Shown piece after piece: positions 36,934 to 45,466 of a DNA stretch of 64,000 nt. The translations under genes were made by a program, and so were the position numbers. This DNA is from Mycobacterium sp. 050128 (GTDB lineage Bacteria > Actinomycetota > Actinomycetes > Mycobacteriales > Mycobacteriaceae): positions 930,001-994,000 of the forward strand of contig NZ_JAZGLW010000001.1 in assembly GCF_036409155.1 (NCBI RefSeq), in the 5' to 3' direction. Position 1 is the stretch's first letter, and each line of letters begins with the position of its first letter. Under the pieces are notes generated by a model. The model made no database searches. It worked only from the letters and a program-made list of their open reading frames with translations, and was not told the DNA's origin.

Positions 36934-39054
36934 CTAGTGATGGCCACCGCCGCCACCACTACTGCCGCTGTGACCGCCGCCAAAGCCGCCGCCACCGCCA
37001 CCGCCGCTGTGACCGCCGCCGCCACCGAGTCCGCCGCCTCCGCCGAGGCCACCTCCGCCGCCTCCGCCGAGACCACCTCCCCCACCGAGGCCGCCGCCGA
37101 TGGGACCGCCGCCGTGACCACCTCCACCGAACGGACCACCACCTGACGGACCACCACCAATCGGGCCACCACCAATCGGTCCGCCGCCTCCGCCGAGGCC
37201 ACCTCCGCCACCGAGTCCGCCGCCGATGGGACCGCCGCCGATAGGTCCGCCGCCGTGGCCTCCTCCGCCGAACGGACCACCACCAGCCGAACCGCCAGAA
37301 CTGGGTCCGCCGCCTACAGGACCGCCACCGATCGGGCCACCGCCGATAGGACCGCCACCGTGGCCAGGCCCGCCACCGAACGGTCCGCCGCCGGCGGGAC
37401 CACCCGAACCGTGGCCACCGCCGCCGGAACCCGTGCTAGGCGGAGGAACATGCCCACCACCAGGACCACCGGGACCCCAGCCGGGAAAGCCTCCCGGGCC
37501 GCCACCGTTGGCACCACCCGAACCCGAACCAGGCGGCGGAACGTGCCAACCGCCCTGGCCGCCAGGGCCAGATTCGGGAGGAGCCTGATGCGGCGGTGAC
37601 TGCGGTACCGACGCCGGTGGCTCCGGGATGTGCACCGGCGACGGTTGCTGCACCACCACCGGCGACGGTTGCTGCACCACCACCGGCGGCGGTTGCTGCA
37701 CTACCACGGGTGGCGGCACCGGTCGCGGTGGCGCCTGGATCACCGGCGGAGTCATCAGCCATTCCGGAGCTGGCATGCGGATCTGGGGCACCGGGATCGG
37801 CACCAGGACCGGAGCCGGCACCACCGGAGCAATCGGAGCAGGAGCCGCGGGTAGTGGCGGCAAAGCGGCGGGAGCCGGAGCGGCCGGCAGCGGTGCCGCC
37901 AACGCCGGATGCAACGGCTTGGGCGCCGCGGCGGGGGCGGGCAAGACGATCTTCGGCTGAGCGACCGACGCCTCAGCCGGCGGGGGCGCGGAGGCCGGTT
38001 GTGTTGGCACGATGAGGTTTTGGTTGGGACTGGGCTGCACAGCGACGTTCGTGGTGCGGATGCCGATGGCCAGTGCGATCTCCAGTGCGACCACCGCGCT
38101 GACGGCGACCACCGCCATCCCACTGCCGACCAACAGCACCGGCCTGCGACGCGGCTGGCCTAGGTCCGGGCCGCCCAAGTCGGACGGATCGATCACGACG
38201 GTTGGCGCGTCGGCATCCTCGTCGGACACCAGGCTGTAGGCGAGCTCATCGCGTCCGAGCGTCGCGTCGGAAAGGTACGGCACGCCAAGGTATTCGGGCC
38301 CGGCAGCCGGATGGACGACGCCGGTGCCCGGGTCTTGCGCGTAGGCCAGCGCCGCCGTCGACGATGCGAACAGCGGCGCGTTGGCCGATGCCAGCGCGGC
38401 CCCTAGGGCCAGCGCCGTCTCGGGCTCTTCCGCCGCGTTCACGGTCAGCGCGGTCGCGGAATCCAATGCCGGCGTGATCGGGCCGACGTCGACGCCCGAT
38501 CCGACCACGAACACCCCGCCGGGAGGTGTCTCCAGCTCATCGAGCCAGGAGATCATTCCGGTGAGTTGCGCGGTGGCCTCGTCGTAGGACTCGGCGATGA
38601 TCTGTTCCTTGTAGACGTCGGTGATGGACCCGTCGGAGGTCTCGACGACGGCCAGCGTCGCGGTGTCGGGCTCGACGAACAGCACTGCCGTGGTGTCGTA
38701 ACCCATTGCGCCGCCGACGGATTGACCGAGTGCGGCGGCGGCGAGGAACGACGAGACCAGCATCACGTTCTCGAGCTTGTAGGAAGCCAGCGCGTCGCGA
38801 AGCACGGCTGCGTGCAACTGGTCGGTCCACGTCACGCCGATCGAGGACAGCTCCAGCCCGGCATCGGCGGCTCCCTCGCGGGTGCCAAGAATCGCGGAGA
38901 TCACCCGATCGGAAACGGCTGCGGGTTGGGTGTCGTCGGCTGCGCCCAGGGGAAACTGATCCTCTTCCACCAGGGCGCCGTCGGCGTTCTCGCCCTCGAC
39001 CACGATCATCTGAACCGAAGTCGGTGCGATTGACACCCCGAGCACGATATCCAC
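36934..39054 (-). CDS. DUF7159-type membrane protein, degenerate ASKHA domain plus long Gly-rich tail (copy 2)
   Basis: 706 residues from GTG 39054 (VDIVLGVSIAPTSVQMIVVE). Same domain order as copy 1: degenerate ASKHA-like domain (LFVEPDTATLAVVETSDGSI; FVVGSGVDVGPITPALD; ALALGAALASANAPLF), membrane helix beginning PVLLVGSGMAVVAVSAVVAL, Pro/Ala-rich linker with VVVQQPPP repeats, and a very Gly-rich end made of GGGPIGGGPIGGGP units. The 153-bp gap to copy 1 suggests cotranscription on the minus strand. The tail is the longest of the three paralogues. Cytoplasm-in orientation with the tail outside is inferred from the basic residues before the helix. Confidence 0.82.
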   Translation of the reverse strand: MDIVLGVSIAPTSVQMIVVEGENADGALVEEDQFPLGAADDTQPAAVSDRVISAILGTREGAADAGLELSSIGVTWTDQLHAAVLRDALASYKLENVMLVSSFLAAAALGQSVGGAMGYDTTAVLFVEPDTATLAVVETSDGSITDVYKEQIIAESYDEATAQLTGMISWLDELETPPGGVFVVGSGVDVGPITPALDSATALTVNAAEEPETALALGAALASANAPLFASSTAALAYAQDPGTGVVHPAAGPEYLGVPYLSDATLGRDELAYSLVSDEDADAPTVVIDPSDLGGPDLGQPRRRPVLLVGSGMAVVAVSAVVALEIALAIGIRTTNVAVQPSPNQNLIVPTQPASAPPPAEASVAQPKIVLPAPAAAPKPLHPALAAPLPAAPAPAALPPLPAAPAPIAPVVPAPVLVPIPVPQIRMPAPEWLMTPPVIQAPPRPVPPPVVVQQPPPVVVQQPSPVVVQQPSPVHIPEPPASVPQSPPHQAPPESGPGGQGGWHVPPPGSGSGGANGGGPGGFPGWGPGGPGGGHVPPPSTGSGGGGHGSGGPAGGGPFGGGPGHGGGPIGGGPIGGGPVGGGPSSGGSAGGGPFGGGGHGGGPIGGGPIGGGLGGGGGLGGGGGPIGGGPIGGGPSGGGPFGGGGHGGGPIGGGLGGGGGLGGGGGGGLGGGGGLGGGGGHSGGGGGGGFGGGHSGSSGGGGGHH

Positions 39055-39162
39055 GAAGAACCACTCCAAAAGCGTTGCGCGACAAGCCACGCCCGGACCG
39101 GAAGAAACGACCCCGACTACTACATACTTCCTTAGAAAGACTGAGTGGGCAGCCCGCCGCAG

Positions 39163-39735
39163 CTATGTAGTTCTTATGAAGTTCTCGTAGGAGCGAGAAG
39201 GTGTCGGTCCGCGCTGGCCCTGGTACTTCGAACCAACCCGGGAACTGCCGTAGGGGTGTTCAGCTGGGCTGGTCAAACGCAGGATGCACAGCTGACCGAT
39301 CTTCATGCCTGGCCATAACGTGATGGGCAAGTTGGCGACGTTGGACAGCTCGAGGGTGATGTGACCGGTGAAGCCGGGATCGATGAAGCCGGCGGTCGAG
39401 TGCGTCAGCAAGCCGAGGCGGCCCAGCGACGACTTGCCTTCCAGACGCCCGGCAAGGTCGTCGGCCAACGCGACCTGCTCCAGGGTCGAGCCAAGCACGA
39501 ACTCGCCCGGGTGCAGCACGAACGGCTCCCCTTCGGCGGGTTCCACCAGGCTGGTCAGTTCGTCCTGCTGCTTGGCGGGGTCAATGTGGGTGTAGCGGGT
39601 GTTGTTGAACACCCGGAACATCCTGTCGAGGCGAACGTCGACGCTCGATGGCTGTACAAGAGTGTCGTCGAACGGGTCGATGCCCAACCGGCCGGAAGCG
39701 ATTTCAGCCCTGAGGTCACGATCGGAGAGCAGCAC
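39163..39735 (-). CDS. dcd: Bifunctional dCTP deaminase/dUTPase
   Basis: Converts dCTP directly to dUMP, keeping dUTP low and feeding dTMP synthesis. 190 residues, the family length. Conserved segments: [37 protein letters not shown], and the C-terminal [15 protein letters not shown] 39735. It is 32 bp downstream of the M15-like secreted protein gene on the same strand, as in M. tuberculosis (Rv0321 after Rv0320, from memory). Confidence 0.97.
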   Translation of the reverse strand: MLLSDRDLRAEIASGRLGIDPFDDTLVQPSSVDVRLDRMFRVFNNTRYTHIDPAKQQDELTSLVEPAEGEPFVLHPGEFVLGSTLEQVALADDLAGRLEGKSSLGRLGLLTHSTAGFIDPGFTGHITLELSNVANLPITLWPGMKIGQLCILRLTSPAEHPYGSSRVGSKYQGQRGPTPSRSYENFIRTT

Positions 39736-39767
39736 GCGACGAGCCTATCTGCTGCGTTGTCCCGTGT

Positions 39768-40415
39768 TCAGTCGGCGAGGTACGTTTCGCCACCCTTGGG
39801 GTAGCCGCCCCCGGTCGTCGTGACGTGGACGTGGTCGTAGTGGCCGAGCCTGCTCGTTTGTGCGCCGTTGGGCGTGTAGTAGACGCCGCGCCAAATCGCG
39901 TCCTGGATGCCGAATCGGTTCGCGTTCTTCAGCACGTAGGCGACGATCGCGTTGCCCAGCGCAATGCCCTGCGCGCTCTCGGGGTTCGGAATCATCACGT
40001 CCAGCGCCAAGCCGAGAGGATGCCAGGGCAGCGGATCCGGTCGCACACCGCCGATTTCGTGAATCTCGGGGAATGTAGCGCTGATGGCGCGCGACGCCAG
40101 GATCGTGCGCACCTGCAGGCCCTGTTCCGAGCAGAGCCCGACGGGCAAGAAGCGGGATCGAACGTGATACCGGGATGCCATCGGCTGGCGATCGGGGGCA
40201 CCGGCGGCTGCGAAGCTATGCGGCAAGTTCGTTTCCGCCGCGACTATTTCCAATCGGCTCGGAGCGACGTCACCAATAACGGACTTTGCTTCCGCAGGAG
40301 TGACGAATGGGCCGACGTCTCCGGACACCGCGAAGATGACTGCGGCAGGGGCCAGCATCGCTGCCAGGGCAACCGGCGACTTCCGCCGCTTCTTGGCTAA
40401 CCTGTGCCGGCCCAC
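39768..40415 (-). CDS. Secreted M15/D,D-carboxypeptidase-like protein (Rv0320-like)
   Basis: 215 residues from GTG 40415. A Lys/Arg-rich start (MGRHRLAKKRRKSP) and hydrophobic helix (VALAAMLAPAAVIFAVSG) give a signal peptide or anchor. The C-terminal half shows HPLGLALDVMI and LGHYDHVHV, matching zinc ligands of the M15/VanY-type fold, though the expected SxHxxGxAxD is altered. Probable cell-wall role or a non-catalytic peptidoglycan-binding relative. Upstream of dcd; a 137-bp AT-richer gap separates it from the divergent tRNA-Gly. Confidence 0.78.
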   Translation of the reverse strand: MGRHRLAKKRRKSPVALAAMLAPAAVIFAVSGDVGPFVTPAEAKSVIGDVAPSRLEIVAAETNLPHSFAAAGAPDRQPMASRYHVRSRFLPVGLCSEQGLQVRTILASRAISATFPEIHEIGGVRPDPLPWHPLGLALDVMIPNPESAQGIALGNAIVAYVLKNANRFGIQDAIWRGVYYTPNGAQTSRLGHYDHVHVTTTGGGYPKGGETYLAD

Positions 40416-40552
40416 TCACGGCACATTACGGCATGATAACGAAAGAATAAATGTGAGCATTTTAAATTTCAGTGGATAGCCGCAATTCCGCGTCGGCATT
40501 CGACAGTCGCGGCTGGTTGCGCACCCGGATGCTAGCCTTCTTGGGCAACCGC

Positions 40553-40626
40553 GCCGATGTAGTTCAATGGCAGAACATCAGCTTCCCAAGCTGAATACGC
40601 GGGTTCGATTCCCGTCATCGGCTCCA
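40553..40626 (+). tRNA. tRNA-Gly (anticodon CCC), CCA encoded
   Basis: Cloverleaf read by hand: acceptor GCCGATG/CATCGGC, D arm GTTC-GAAC, anticodon stem TCAGC/GCTGA around loop TTCCCAA (anticodon CCC at 40585-40587), T arm GCGGG-TTCGATT-CCCGT, discriminator T at 40623 then encoded CCA. U73 is the usual tRNA-Gly discriminator. Decodes GGG. Confidence 0.96.
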
Positions 40627-40708
40627 TAAAACCGCAGTTCAGTAACCGCGGCGTTCAGCCGCCGATTCCGCACAACGCGCTGCGCGCGATGGAGTGGCGC
40701 CAAAGAGT

Positions 40709-41074
40709 TCAGTCGACGGACGTCGGCCACTCCACTTCCTCGGGGTTCACCCACTTCAATGCCCACCTGTTGAGTTCGAGCAGGACCGCGCCAAGCTCGA
40801 CGCCTTTCTCGGTGAGCTGGTATTGAATTCGCACTGGACGGCCGTCGCCGAGGGTACGTTCGACAAGCCCGGCCGCCTCAAGATCCTTGAGTCGTTGAGA
40901 CAGCAGTCGGTCGGTCATGTTCGGGATGGCCGAAGAGATCTCGCCAAACCGCGCCGGCCCAGCCACCAGCACGCGCAGAATCAGCGCGGCCCATCGCTGG
41001 CTCAGAATGTCACCGGCCACTGCGTAGTACGGGCAGTACGGGAGCCAGTCCTTACTGCCTGGCACGCGTGTCAT
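40709..41074 (-). CDS. HxlR-family winged-helix regulator
   Basis: 121 residues with the HxlR layout: CPYYAVAGDILSQRWAALIL, then RFGEISSAIPNMTDRLLSQRLKDL (recognition helix) and VRIQYQLTEKGVELGAVLLEL (wing). HxlR proteins often sense reactive electrophiles or aldehydes through an N-terminal Cys; one Cys is present in PYCPYY. It follows a tautomerase gene by 9 bp on the same strand and probably controls that operon. Confidence 0.9.
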   Translation of the reverse strand: MTRVPGSKDWLPYCPYYAVAGDILSQRWAALILRVLVAGPARFGEISSAIPNMTDRLLSQRLKDLEAAGLVERTLGDGRPVRIQYQLTEKGVELGAVLLELNRWALKWVNPEEVEWPTSVD

Positions 41075-41083
41075 TTGGGCATG

Positions 41084-41518
41084 CTACGTGGAGACGTTCC
41101 ATCCGAGCGCTGCCAGCTTGTCGCTGTTTTCGCTCATCCACTGCGCTTCCTCGCCGGGCTGGGGGAACATCAGTCCGGCCTCCATTGCATTCTCGGCAGG
41201 AGTTTCCTTGATCGCGACCAGCAGTTGGGCTTCGTTCTGACCCGTCGCCTCGGTCCAAATCCCACTCAGTTCCCGCAGCAGTGCCTGGCGGGTGTCCAAG
41301 TCGCGGCCCGCCCGGATCTCTGCGGCAATGAACGAATTCTGGGACGGCTGGCCGCCGGTGAACAACTCACCGCTGACGTACTCCGAGAACAGCACGTTGA
41401 CGAAAGCTGCTGGTGCGCCGGTGACTTCGCAGTGTAAGCGGGTTATGTCCTCCGCGATGCGGGCGCGGGCCTGGGCGGACAGCCGCCCCGCAGAGCTGAC
41501 ACATTGATACACGGGCAT
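41084..41518 (-). CDS. Tautomerase-superfamily protein (cis-CaaD/MSAD-like)
   Basis: 144 residues from ATG 41518, giving Pro as the residue after Met (MPVYQCVSSAGRL), the catalytic N-terminal proline of 4-oxalocrotonate tautomerase-type enzymes. The sequence contains two beta-alpha-beta units, with VTGAPAAFVNVLFSEYVSG and IRAGRDLDTRQALLREL. Length matches fused-unit members such as cis-3-chloroacrylic acid dehalogenase. Substrate unknown. The upstream frame to 41566 would hide the catalytic proline and is rejected. Operon with the HxlR gene. Confidence 0.82.
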   Translation of the reverse strand: MPVYQCVSSAGRLSAQARARIAEDITRLHCEVTGAPAAFVNVLFSEYVSGELFTGGQPSQNSFIAAEIRAGRDLDTRQALLRELSGIWTEATGQNEAQLLVAIKETPAENAMEAGLMFPQPGEEAQWMSENSDKLAALGWNVST

Positions 41519-41675
41519 AGCGGACCTCTCGCGGGAACCGGGCGGCGGGGATAGGTCGATCAACATGAACAGTGCCCACCCGGTGCATCGGGAGTACCGC
41601 CAACGCTAACCGCTATCTTTAAGTAACCCTGCTATTAAATCGATAGTGCAATGAGAGCGCAAGTGCGAGACCCGG

Positions 41676-42164
41676 CTAACCCGACTCGGCGATCCGATCG
41701 GTGATGGCCTGGGCCGCTCTGCCGAGCCTGATCAGATCAGCCTTCGTCAACGGCTCCACCACCAGTTCGCGCACCTTCGCGACGTGCAAGGGGGCCGCCG
41801 CGACGACGCGCCGCCATCCCGCCTTCGTGAGCTCGACCACGCTCACCCTGCCGTCCTCGGCACAGACGCGCTTCACCACCAACCCGTTGCCCTCAAGGCG
41901 ACTGACCACGTGCGACAACCGCGACAACGAGGAGTTCGCGCTGGCGGCAAGCTCCGACATCCGCAGCGTCCTCTTGTCGGCCTCCGAGAGATTCGCCAGC
42001 ACGAGGTACTCGAACGTCGTCAGTCCGGTGGTGCGCTGCAGATCGCTTTCCAGAGCCGCTGGAAGCTCCATCATCATCGAGAGGAGTTGACGCCACGCCC
42101 GCTGCTGGTCGTCGTCGAGCCACACCGTTTCGGGTTGACGACGCTCACGCTCGGACCGCGTCAC
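41676..42164 (-). CDS. MarR-family transcriptional regulator
   Basis: 162 residues from GTG 42164. Winged-helix core: TTFEYLVLANLSEADKRTLR, MSELAASANSSLSRLSHVVSRLE (recognition helix) and NGLVVKRVCAEDGRVSVVELT (wing). Divergent from the DoxX/reductase-YceI operon; the 256-bp gap contains two stacked TTGA-N4-TCAA palindromes, so it may repress both sides. It is not close in sequence to the two MarR proteins at 44.0 and 52.7 kb. Confidence 0.92.
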   Translation of the reverse strand: MTRSERERRQPETVWLDDDQQRAWRQLLSMMMELPAALESDLQRTTGLTTFEYLVLANLSEADKRTLRMSELAASANSSLSRLSHVVSRLEGNGLVVKRVCAEDGRVSVVELTKAGWRRVVAAAPLHVAKVRELVVEPLTKADLIRLGRAAQAITDRIAESG

Positions 42165-42331
42165 CGCGACGACCCAATGGTTTCCGATCGCCCAGCTGTC
42201 ATCCGGACCTCCTCCAGCTTGCAGGATAGTTCAACCTTCAACCTTCAACCTTCAACGGCGCCGGCGCGGCAACCAACCCACGGCACGGGTGGTCCGCATC
42301 AACGTGAGAGCGAGTCCGATGCGAGACGCCA

Positions 42332-42382
42332 TTAGTTGACGCATCAAATTAATGCCTGTAGGTTAATTGATGCTTCAACTAA
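42332..42382. promoter_or_regulatory. Double MarR-type operator (inverted arrangement)
   Basis: Two near-identical arms, TTAGTTGACGCATCAA and TTGATGCTTCAACTAA, face each other across about 19 bp. Each holds the palindrome TTGA-N4-TCAA. The block sits 39 bp upstream of the doxX-like start and would overlap its promoter. The same palindrome occurs upstream of other MarR-linked genes in the window. Confidence 0.7.
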
Positions 42383-42420
42383 TGGCCCTGTTCGTACACA
42401 CACGTCTTCGAGGAGCCAAC

Positions 42421-42801
42421 GTGAACATCGCGGTATGGATCGCGTCCGGATTACTCGCCGCCGCATATCTTTTTGTCGGTGGTATGAAAGTGCTGACGCC
42501 CAAGAAGCGCCTGGCGGACAACCCTTCCACGGCTGGCGCCGCCGAGGCGTTGTCTGCGACGTCGATCAAACTCATTGGCGGCGTAGAGGTGGCCGGCGCT
42601 CTCGGCCTGATCCTCCCGTGGCTCACCGGCATTGCACCCATCCTGACGCCCGCCGCAGCCGTCGGCCTGGTGCTGCTGCAGGTGGGCGCGGCGGTGTTCC
42701 ACGGCCGACGCGCCGAGTACAAGCAGTGGCCCGTGAACGCCGTATTCCTAGCCCTGGCGGCCTTTATCGCGGTCGTTCGGATCGCGGAGGTCGTGCGATG
42801 A
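42421..42801 (+). CDS. DoxX-family small membrane protein
   Basis: 126 residues from GTG 42421 with four membrane helices (AVWIASGLLAAAYLFVGGMK, LIGGVEVAGALGLILPWLT, ILTPAAAVGLVLLQVGA, NAVFLALAAFIAVVRIAEVV). DoxX proteins associate with quinone or thiol redox systems. Its stop overlaps the next start by ATGA, so it is coupled to the NADP-binding/YceI fusion. Under a MarR-type operator. Confidence 0.87.
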   Translation: MNIAVWIASGLLAAAYLFVGGMKVLTPKKRLADNPSTAGAAEALSATSIKLIGGVEVAGALGLILPWLTGIAPILTPAAAVGLVLLQVGAAVFHGRRAEYKQWPVNAVFLALAAFIAVVRIAEVVR

Positions 42802-43988
42802 CCAGCACCGTGAAGTACGCCATCGTGGGCACCGGCACCGTCGGCACGGTTCTGGCGCAACACTTTTCCGATCACCAGGTCCCAGCACTCTGGGCCAACA
42901 CGCGAGGCCCGGAGACGATCGACGTCACCGAACTGTCCGACTCGATCACGCCGGCCACCCTGGACGCGGCCCTGGATGCCGACGTGGTCATCCTGTCGAT
43001 CCCCTTCCTTCAGGTCCGCGAGCTGGGTCGGCGCCGTGCCGACTGGTCCGGCAAGATCGTCGTCGACGCGACGAACGCTTTCCTGGTGCCCGAGGCCAAG
43101 GAGATCCTCGGCGACCGCCTGTCGACTGATTTCAACGCCGAGGCCTTCCCCGGCGCCGCGGTGGTCAAGTCGTTCAACCAAACCGCCGCAAGGCAATTCG
43201 CCGAGAAGCGTCCACCCGAGTTCGGGAAACGCGTCGTTTTCGTCTCCAGCAACGACTCCGCGGCGAGCGCTGTGGTAGCCGGGCTGTGCACCGATCTCGG
43301 CTTCGCCCCGATCGAACTCGGACGCATCGACGAGGGTGGCGTACTCATCCAGGCCCGCAATGCCCTGGTCTTGCGGAATCTCTACGAACTGCCGTCGGAA
43401 CGCGAGCAGAGCACCGAGGTCACCTCAACCGTCGAGCGCAAGCTCACCCCCGGCACGGGGACGATCGACCCCGTCCATTCGTCCATCACCTTCTCGATTC
43501 GCCACCTGGTGATCGGCAAGGTACATGGGCGATTCGATGACTTCTCCGGCGTGATCACGGTGCCCGAGAACGGAACTCCGAGCGTCTCGGTCACCATATC
43601 GGTCGGATCGGTGAACACCGGCAACCCGGACCGCGACCACCACCTACGGGCCCCCGACATCTTCGGCGTCGACCAGTTCCCCGTCGCGACCCTCGTCTCG
43701 ACCGGTATACACGGCGTCGGGAAGGACGACTGGGTGCTCGAGGCCGATTTCACCCTGCGCGGAACTAGCAAACGCGTACCACTGGCGTTTTCGTTTCTGG
43801 GCGTGAGCCCGGGCATGGGTCGCGGTGAGGTGGCGGGGTTCGAAGGTGTAATCAAGCTCAAGCGTAGCGATTTCGGCGTCCTGACCGACACTCCCGTGCT
43901 ATCTGGAGGCGGGCTAATGGTCGGAGACACCGTTGAGGTCACCGTTTCCGTGGAAGCGGTCAGGGAATCCTCCACGCCGCTGGGATGA
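42798..43988 (+). CDS. Fusion of NADP-binding F420-reductase-like domain and YceI domain
   Basis: 396 residues from ATG 42798. Residues ~1-200 form an NADPH:F420 oxidoreductase-like Rossmann domain (YAIVGTGTVGTVLAQHF, DVVILSIPFLQVRELG, VVKSFNQTAARQF). Residues ~215-390 form a YceI lipocalin-like domain (GTIDPVHSSITFSIRHLVIG, HHLRAPDIFGVDQFPVATL, FTLRGTSKRVPLAFSF). No signal peptide, although YceI proteins are often periplasmic and bind isoprenoid chains. The join has no frameshift or gap. Predicted: a reductase with its own hydrophobic-ligand pocket, possibly a quinone. It is coupled to the DoxX-like gene. Confidence 0.85.
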   Translation: MTSTVKYAIVGTGTVGTVLAQHFSDHQVPALWANTRGPETIDVTELSDSITPATLDAALDADVVILSIPFLQVRELGRRRADWSGKIVVDATNAFLVPEAKEILGDRLSTDFNAEAFPGAAVVKSFNQTAARQFAEKRPPEFGKRVVFVSSNDSAASAVVAGLCTDLGFAPIELGRIDEGGVLIQARNALVLRNLYELPSEREQSTEVTSTVERKLTPGTGTIDPVHSSITFSIRHLVIGKVHGRFDDFSGVITVPENGTPSVSVTISVGSVNTGNPDRDHHLRAPDIFGVDQFPVATLVSTGIHGVGKDDWVLEADFTLRGTSKRVPLAFSFLGVSPGMGRGEVAGFEGVIKLKRSDFGVLTDTPVLSGGGLMVGDTVEVTVSVEAVRESSTPLG

Positions 43989-44026
43989 GGTGGCGAAGCC
44001 CAGGCGCGCGTGGCCGGCGAACACGG

Positions 44027-44509
44027 TTATAACGGTTCGGCGTCGGCGGGGGAGTCGTGATTTGTGGCCAGGTGGTGCAGGATTCGTTCGTTGAGGGTGG
44101 CGAGCATGTCGAGCTCCGCCGGAGTGAGCAGGTCGATGAAGTTGCGGTGGACGTCCTCCACGTGCCGAGGTGCCGCCTTCTCAATGGCGGCGCGGCCGCC
44201 CGGCAGTAGGCAGACCATGGTGCTGCGCGCGTCGTCGGGGTTGGGCTCGCGGCTGATCAGTCCGTCTTTCTGCATGCGCCGCAGTTGGTGGGAGACCCGG
44301 CTCTTTTCCCAGCCCAGGGTGTTGCACAGGTCCCGCGCGGGCATGCGGTCCCCGGCGTGAGCCGAGAGCACTTCGAGGACCGCGTAGTCGGCCCCGGACA
44401 GGCCCGATGCCTGCAGGCCCCGGTTCAGGCGCACGACTAGTTGATGATTCGCGTAGATGAAGGCTCGCCATGCACGGTCTTCGCGAGCGTTCAGCCAGTT
44501 GGTTGCCAT
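44027..44509 (-). CDS. MarR-family regulator (paralogue of the one at 52687)
   Basis: 160 residues from ATG 44509 (MATNWLNAREDRAWRAFIYA). MarR core with ARDLCNTLGWEKSRVSHQLR as recognition helix and SREPNPDDARSTMVCLLPGG as wing. The protein is nearly identical through the DNA-binding region to the MarR at 52687-53169, which has the same length. A TTGA-N4-TCAC near-palindrome lies 24 bp upstream of its start and a better pair before the divergent reductase gene, so it probably controls both. Confidence 0.92.
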   Translation of the reverse strand: MATNWLNAREDRAWRAFIYANHQLVVRLNRGLQASGLSGADYAVLEVLSAHAGDRMPARDLCNTLGWEKSRVSHQLRRMQKDGLISREPNPDDARSTMVCLLPGGRAAIEKAAPRHVEDVHRNFIDLLTPAELDMLATLNERILHHLATNHDSPADAEPL

Positions 44510-44532
44510 CGGCCCTGATACTACCCCAATTG

Positions 44533-44544
44533 GTTGACGCATCA
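44533..44544. promoter_or_regulatory. MarR-type operator half-match (TTGACGCATCAC)
   Basis: Preceded by GG and identical to the 44725 site for GGTTGACGCATCA; one mismatch from TTGA-N4-TCAA. Located 24 bp upstream of the MarR start, fitting autorepression. Confidence 0.55.
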
Positions 44545-44724
44545 CCCCCGATTTTTCGTACCGCCCGAACCGATCGTTAGCCGGCGCCACCAGCATGCGA
44601 CTCCCCGTCGGCCTCGGTTGAGATGCGCGACGAGCTCATAATCCGCATAAACCGAGGTCAGCCTGGCCCTTCATCACGGGGGTTGCGCCCGTTCGGCGTT
44701 ATCGGCTCCGTTCTACCTCGTTGG

Positions 44725-44764
44725 TTGACGCATCATCAATCTTGATTTATGGTTGAGTCATCAA
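44725..44764. promoter_or_regulatory. Tandem MarR-type operators upstream of reductase operon
   Basis: TTGACGCATCAT at 44725-44736 and TTGAGTCATCAA at 44753-44764, both preceded by GG, 28 bp apart (nearly three helical turns, same face). They end 32 bp before the ATG at 44797, covering the likely promoter. Confidence 0.68.
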
Positions 44765-44796
44765 CTTTATGTTCGTCAACCGAGAGGGGATATCCC

Positions 44797-45420
44797 ATGA
44801 GCAGCATCAGCATCATCGGCGTGGGCACCATGGCCAACGCTCTGGCCCAGCGCGCCCTCGCGAGCGGCAACGCCGTCGAGATCATCGGACGCGACACGGC
44901 CAAAGCCAACGAATTGGCCGCCACGCTCGACGGCGCCACCGTCGGGACGGCCGGAACCGCGCCAGCCGGCGACATCGTCATTCTCGCCGTGCCGTACGCC
45001 AGCGCGGCGGATGTGGTCAGCGCGTACGGGGACGCTCTGAACGGCAAGATTGTCATCGACATCACCAACCCCGCCAACTCCGATATCTCGGGCTTGGTCA
45101 CCCCCGAGGGCAGCTCCGGGGCTCAGGAGATCGCCAAAGCCGCTCCGGCCGGCGCGCATGTCGTCAAGGCGTTCAACACCCTGTTTGCCAACGTGCTCTC
45201 TGCGGCCGAGGGCCGTTCGCTAGATGTGTTCATCGCCGGCGACGACGCGCAGGCCAAGGCCCAAGTATCGGTGTTCATCGAGAGCCTGGGACTGCGTCCC
45301 ATGGATGCCGGGCCGCTGCCCCTGGCGCAGGCATTGGAGAACGCGGGCCTGCTGGAAATGAACCTGACGAACACCCTCAAGCACACCGACTTCGCCCTGG
45401 GCATCACGGTTCTGGACTGA
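44797..45420 (+). CDS. NADPH:F420 oxidoreductase-like NADP-binding protein
   Basis: 207 residues from ATG 44797 behind GAGAGGGG. Rossmann motif IIGVGTMANALAQRALASGN, AGDIVILAVPYASAADVV, IDITNPANSDISG and VVKAFNTLFANVL are typical of the family that uses NADPH with F420 or acts as a general reductase. It resembles the N-terminal domain of the YceI fusion at 42798. First gene of a MarR-controlled operon with an epimerase-like and a SnoaL-like gene. Confidence 0.9.
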   Translation: MSSISIIGVGTMANALAQRALASGNAVEIIGRDTAKANELAATLDGATVGTAGTAPAGDIVILAVPYASAADVVSAYGDALNGKIVIDITNPANSDISGLVTPEGSSGAQEIAKAAPAGAHVVKAFNTLFANVLSAAEGRSLDVFIAGDDAQAKAQVSVFIESLGLRPMDAGPLPLAQALENAGLLEMNLTNTLKHTDFALGITVLD

Positions 45421-45466
45421 ACTACCGACGCCTCCAATCCCCATCCAATCCGAAAAGGACACTCAC

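Noticed and set aside
42336..42797. N-terminal extension of the NADP/YceI fusion to 550 residues
   Set aside because: The extra part is an out-of-frame shadow of the DoxX gene and crosses the operator; ATG 42798 begins the Rossmann domain.
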